Of a DNA stretch of 64,000 bases, positions 60,295-64,000 are shown piece by piece. The stretch covers positions 4,340,001 through 4,404,000 of the forward strand of contig JASJZC010000005.1 in assembly GCA_037178855.1 (NCBI GenBank), read 5' to 3'. The translations under genes were made by a program, and so were the position numbers. This DNA comes from Oscheius sp. JU75 (taxonomy: Eukaryota > Nematoda > Chromadorea > Rhabditida > Rhabditidae). How positions within the stretch are numbered: the first letter of the stretch is position 1; every line of letters begins with the position of its first letter. The notes beneath the pieces are model-generated. The model was not told the DNA's origin. It did not search any database and worked only from the letters and a program-made list of their open reading frames with translations.

Positions 60295-63157
60295 TCAAAC
60301 AAGAGTGCCCGGATCAGACTCGTCCGTTACTTCCCGTTCTGACGGAATATTCTCCTTTTGCAATTTGACTGTGGTGATTCGACTATTGAACAACTGAATA
60401 AAGTGCACATGTGTGTTAGAGAAATGCAAAGTGTGAAACAGAGAAAAGACTGACCTTGACCACGGAGGTACTGATGTTTCCCTCTTTGTCGACTTCTTGG
60501 TGAGTTAAGACGTAGTCACTCGATTTACGGAGATCGTTGGTTGTGGGAGTCAGAACGTGTTTCACATTTGAAGGATATGCCGTCTTGAGAATTCCTCCAG
60601 TAGGAACTCTGTTCAAAGGTTGGTGGTCGAGTAGCCTTGACGCAGATTTGGATCGTCGACCATATTTGGGATTAAAGTAGCCAGGTCCTGTCGGAGTACT
60701 GAAGTTTTTCGGCTCGAGAACTCTCGGTCGTCTGATCTCCGTCTGGGAGACAGCAGAGCTAGCAGCGAGTCTTCTAGAGGAAGTCTGTTCTTTCTCGGCG
60801 AATCGTTTGGTCAGTTGAGCGACGGACGGCGTAGAGACACCTTCGCAGATATCTTGGATCTAAAATTAGTGTCTCAACAAAAATTTGACAGCAACATACA
60901 GTCTGGAGAGTCTTTTCTCGCTGTCTCAATTTGCTCCTTTCTTCCTTGATGCTTCTGCGCATCTGTTCTTCCTTCTTAACCAACTCGTCATCATTTTCCT
61001 CGTAACGACGAAGTCGCTCCGACATCGAGTGAAGTTCTCTCTAAAAGATTCATTCAACCTCGTTTCATTACTCTTACAAACCTTCATCTGTTTAGTCTGA
61101 GCATTGAGTTCTGAGATCCATTTGCTGTCTTTCTCGTGTTGCTCCTTCAGCTCGGCACACTGGTTCTTCATAAAGTCACCCAGACAGAGTGCTCCTCGCA
61201 ATATTGGCTCGAGACGCATAGCTGAAATTTTCCACGTGCAATCCCTTCTAACAGAACGAACCCGAATCAGCGAGATTCTTTCCCGCGACATTCTCGTGGT
61301 CCCTCATGGCTGTGAAGTAGTTCTTCCATCGAGAAGCAAAGATGGAATCCGAGTGGTCTTTGAAGCTGTACGGAGGCATTGTCATTTTAGCGAGGACATT
61401 GTCTTCAGCAGCACCGGTCACTTCATCGATCTCTTGGTTCCACCTGGCGTAGAAACGACGTGGAACTGGAGGTCTGTTCTCGTCGACCTCGATCCTCTCC
61501 ACATTTCTGACCACTTGGACAGCCTGAGACTCTTCAGCAAACGCCAACACATTCTGAAAAGATCAGTCAAAGCAATATCAAAATTCCTTTACCAGATTCT
61601 CCTCAAAGTCATCGGGTTTAGGATTGACGCAGATAATCATTCGGATCTTTCCACCGCCTTCGAAGTAATTTTTGAACAGAAGAGTCAGTTTGGATTCCCT
61701 GTAGGGAACAGTTTCGGTCATCCTGTTCCTTTGATTCTTCCGTAATGTGTCAATACATCTTCTCAGAACAAGAAGACTCTTGTTGATGTTGCCCGCCTCC
61801 AGAAGACGCTCACCCACATTTTGAGTCCTTTTCGCTCTAAATTATCTATGCTTACTGTCATGGAGTACAAACCTTTCGCTGCCGGCCAGATCCACAAGAC
61901 AGAGCTGTGAAACGACGATTCTGTTGGGGTCGTCCACGGGATGATTGTCTCGGTCGTCTTTGATGGGAGCCATCACAAGACGGATTGAAAAGACAGAGTG
62001 AGATCGGGAAGATTCCTTGTTCAGAAGAGTGTTCGAAGTTCTTCGTCTCTCTTCTCCTCGACAGAACACCTCCAAAGCCTCATCAGCACTCTCGACCTCG
62101 ATTTCACTCGCTCCATCGACAAAGAAACTACCGCGAGCATCCCCACGAAGATCTCTTTTCGTTAGATCTCTGAATACCCGTTATTATGGAATCAACCTAA
62201 GCTCACTCTTTGTTTTCCAGGAGGTCATAACAGTAGTTGTTGTAAATCTCAATATAGGAAACAAAGACACTGGACACATAATCATCACAATATCCGGAAA
62301 CCTGAATCAGAATAATAGACGACCTAGTCAAAAGCTACCTTGAGTCTCTGGGTGAACCTGTTTTCGACTTCGTTGCTGATTTCCAATCGGTCGAGTTCTT
62401 GTTGTTTACGGGCTAGATGTGCCTCGAGTTTAGAGCGGACGGCGTAGTTGTTTTTGCCCGTCGGGTAGAAAATGCATTTTGGGGCTCTGAAAGAAAGGTT
62501 TTGAAGCTGTTTTGTTTTATCGTTAGTCGAGAAAGAAGACCTACTGGTTATCGATACTATTAAAAATGACATCGAGAGTACGAGGAAGAACACCGGTTCC
62601 ATCTGGGGTAGGTTTGCCAGTCATTGTGTACGTTTTTCCACTTCCAGTCACCTGAAAGAAGGTCGAGTTTTTCAAAATGGTTAGTCGATTTACTCCGTAT
62701 GTGAAGAGAAGTCCGTTTTTGCCCACAACTAGGTCCTGAATGAGATCTACGGCGCATCGATTGAAGACACTTTGTTGACTATCTGAATCGTCAAAGACAT
62801 AGCCGAACTCGTACACTTTCTCTGGCTGAAAATACTATGTTCTTCTCCCAAAGAGACACTCACGAAAATCGCCCCGTCTCGTCGCCTTACTTCTGTGGGA
62901 GGTTTACATTTCAGAGTCCTGTCGTCCAATGGTGTCAAACAAGTATTAGATCCTCTGAATGGCATCAGTCTACAGACTACCTGGAAATGTCTTATTTAAA
63001 CAGGAGATGATCAGTAACAAACCTCAACCTCTTCCGTCTCTTGACTAGTACTCCTCTTGGCCTGTTCATGGTCGTCTCTGGGAACAGTGCGTCTGAAAAG
63101 TTTAGAAGGGTTTGATTCTTTATTCTAGACCCACTTTCTGCCTGGAGTCTGACTCAT
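60295..63157 (-). CDS. zen-4: Kinesin-6, KIF23/MKLP1/ZEN-4 homologue
   Basis: A mitotic kinesin; MKLP1/ZEN-4 forms centralspindlin with CYK-4/MgcRacGAP for cytokinesis. The start MSQTPGRK at 63157 follows a ttttttttcag site. The motor shows [20 protein letters not shown] (P-loop over an intron), [18 protein letters not shown], the long kinesin-6 insert ([20 protein letters not shown]), [23 protein letters not shown]-type [20 protein letters not shown] then [32 protein letters not shown] and [20 protein letters not shown]. The neck, then a coiled coil ([20 protein letters not shown]), and the conserved tail [17 protein letters not shown] (MKLP1: YMLTHQELASDGEIETK) follow. The stop TGA is at 60297-60295. 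The insert plus tail is diagnostic for kinesin-6 of the MKLP1 type. Confidence 0.93.
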
Positions 63158-63789
63158 TTTGAACTGGATAATAGTCTGAAAAAAAAGGTTTAGCTTGGTG
63201 AGTGGATAGATAAAGAGAGGTCAAGAGCCAACAGTTGAAAGCTGTTTCGAATAGTGATGTGGTGGTATTGGATTGATCTACAAGAGAAAAGATAAGAACA
63301 ACTGCTTTTTGAATGTTTCTTTCTTTGCAAATGGGAAAGAATAGTTCCCGAGGCTATGCTAAAACGGGGACTTTCAAATAATTTCAACTCGCGGCTGGAC
63401 GCTGACCCAATTCCGCGTAGGACCACGGCCCACAACTGCGCTCTAAAACGGGTTAGGTTGAGGAACCAATTGGCTAAGGGGAAATATTTGTACACTGCTA
63501 CAACAGATAAAAAGCAAACAGAAAAGCGACGCTTGAAGAGCGCTGGCTTTTTGGGATGGGTCAAAAGTTCGAAAGCTTGCTTCAACAGATAAAAAGTCAC
63601 TACCTCATTGGAAAACGACTTGAATTTGTCCATTCACAAGGACAAAGAAAAGTTATCAACAACAACTACAGTTATTATACGAGAACTGAATTTTGACAGC
63701 AATCTTTGAAAGCACAACGAATGCAAATTAATAAATTGCCTCTAACGGAACCATAGTTGCTACTAACTAGCTGCTGGCCAGTGTGCCCC
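63158..63789. other. Intergenic upstream of the kinesin
   Basis: About 630 bp holding the presumed kinesin promoter or operon head. Two mutually antisense open frames (63190-63633 minus, 63356-63592 plus) show no family and are not called. Confidence 0.4.
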
Positions 63790-64000
63790 ATGTCGAGCTA
63801 AGAAGACGACGAGATTCTACCGAAGGTGAACGAGGAGATCCACACCTCTAGGCAAAGAGGAGTATGGAGCTGTGTTCGAAGTGGGCCGCAAGACGGACAA
63901 CAAGCGATTCGCGATCAACATGGTAGTGGAATGGGCAACAGGTGCTCTTCCCTGGAGAAATTTCAAGACTGACAATATGGACGAGATGCACAAGATGAAG
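63790..64000 (+). pseudogene. Casein-kinase-1 / tau-tubulin-kinase-like pseudogene, cut by window end
   Basis: From an ATG at 63790 the strand reads MSS, a TAA at 63799-63801, then DDEILPKVNEEIHTS. In another frame it continues LGKEEYGAVFEVGRKTDNKR and FAINMVVEWATGALPWRNFK, then KTDNMDEMHKMK. This resembles the start of nematode TTBK/CK1-like kinases, including LGxGGYGAVF, but the ATP-binding Lys of FAIK is Asn, and the text jumps directly to the VEWxTGxLPWR element near the end of the kinase C-lobe, so the catalytic loop and DFG are absent. Stop codon, frameshift, lost Lys and internal deletion all indicate a broken copy. No introns are visible, which would fit a retrocopy. Confidence 0.65.

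Overview
This window is nuclear DNA of a small-genome metazoan, most likely a nematode. Genes are dense, about 20 on both strands, and split by very short GT-AG introns, mostly 35-60 nt. Most start codons sit just downstream of a 3' splice-acceptor-like sequence, the pattern left by spliced-leader trans-splicing. Also nematode-like are a tandem pair of secreted Cys-rich proteins resembling the DUF19 type, a tau-tubulin/casein-kinase-like pseudogene, and a GATA factor resembling ELT-1. All gene names rest on reading translated exons and recalling families; no database was searched. No phage, CRISPR, bacterial operon or recognisable transposon was seen.

Layout. 1-4.7 kb, minus: TTI1 (cut by the window start) and SH2D4. 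5.5-6.5 kb, plus: an unrecognised coiled-coil protein. 6.6-12 kb, minus: PGAP2, a remnant of a Sec14/GOLD gene, the intact Sec14/GOLD gene, and a decayed nucleotide cyclase. 12.1-13.7 kb, plus: an Old Yellow Enzyme-like oxidoreductase. 13.9-19.5 kb, minus: a KIND-FERM-PDZ scaffold (FRMPD2/PTPN13 type). 21.2-35.9 kb, minus: DMAC2L, a truncated symplekin, ACK/TNK2 kinase, RBM34, SF3A2 and ATAD2. 36.3-37.8 kb, plus: a divergent DYRK/HIPK-type kinase. 38.4-40.6 kb, minus: two secreted Cys-rich paralogues. 40.9-41.6 kb, plus: an NTF2/SnoaL-like protein. 41.8-46 kb, minus: RSBN1/DPY-21-like. 46.65-47.6 kb, plus: SET. 47.8-48.8 kb: two divergent small secreted-protein genes, one a possible PRF neuropeptide precursor. 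49.6-51.8 kb, minus: a two-finger GATA factor with about 2.5 kb of upstream DNA rich in GATA sites. 54.4-55.1 kb, minus: RMDN-like TPR protein. 56.2-58.2 kb, plus: SLC23 transporter. 58.3-63.2 kb, minus: LARP7-like protein and KIF23/ZEN-4 kinesin. 63.8-64 kb, plus: a broken kinase.

The genes do not form one pathway. Several are nuclear and RNA or chromatin related (ATAD2, RSBN1, SET, SF3A2, RBM34, symplekin, LARP7, GATA). ATAD2, SF3A2 and RBM34 lie head-to-tail with gaps of 140-180 bp, so they may be co-transcribed. The more unusual items are the symplekin gene lacking both ends, the cyclase and kinase pseudogenes, the duplicated Sec14 3' end, the Tyr in the RSBN1-like protein where the vertebrate family has His, palindromic motifs in two divergent promoters, and the candidate peptide gene.
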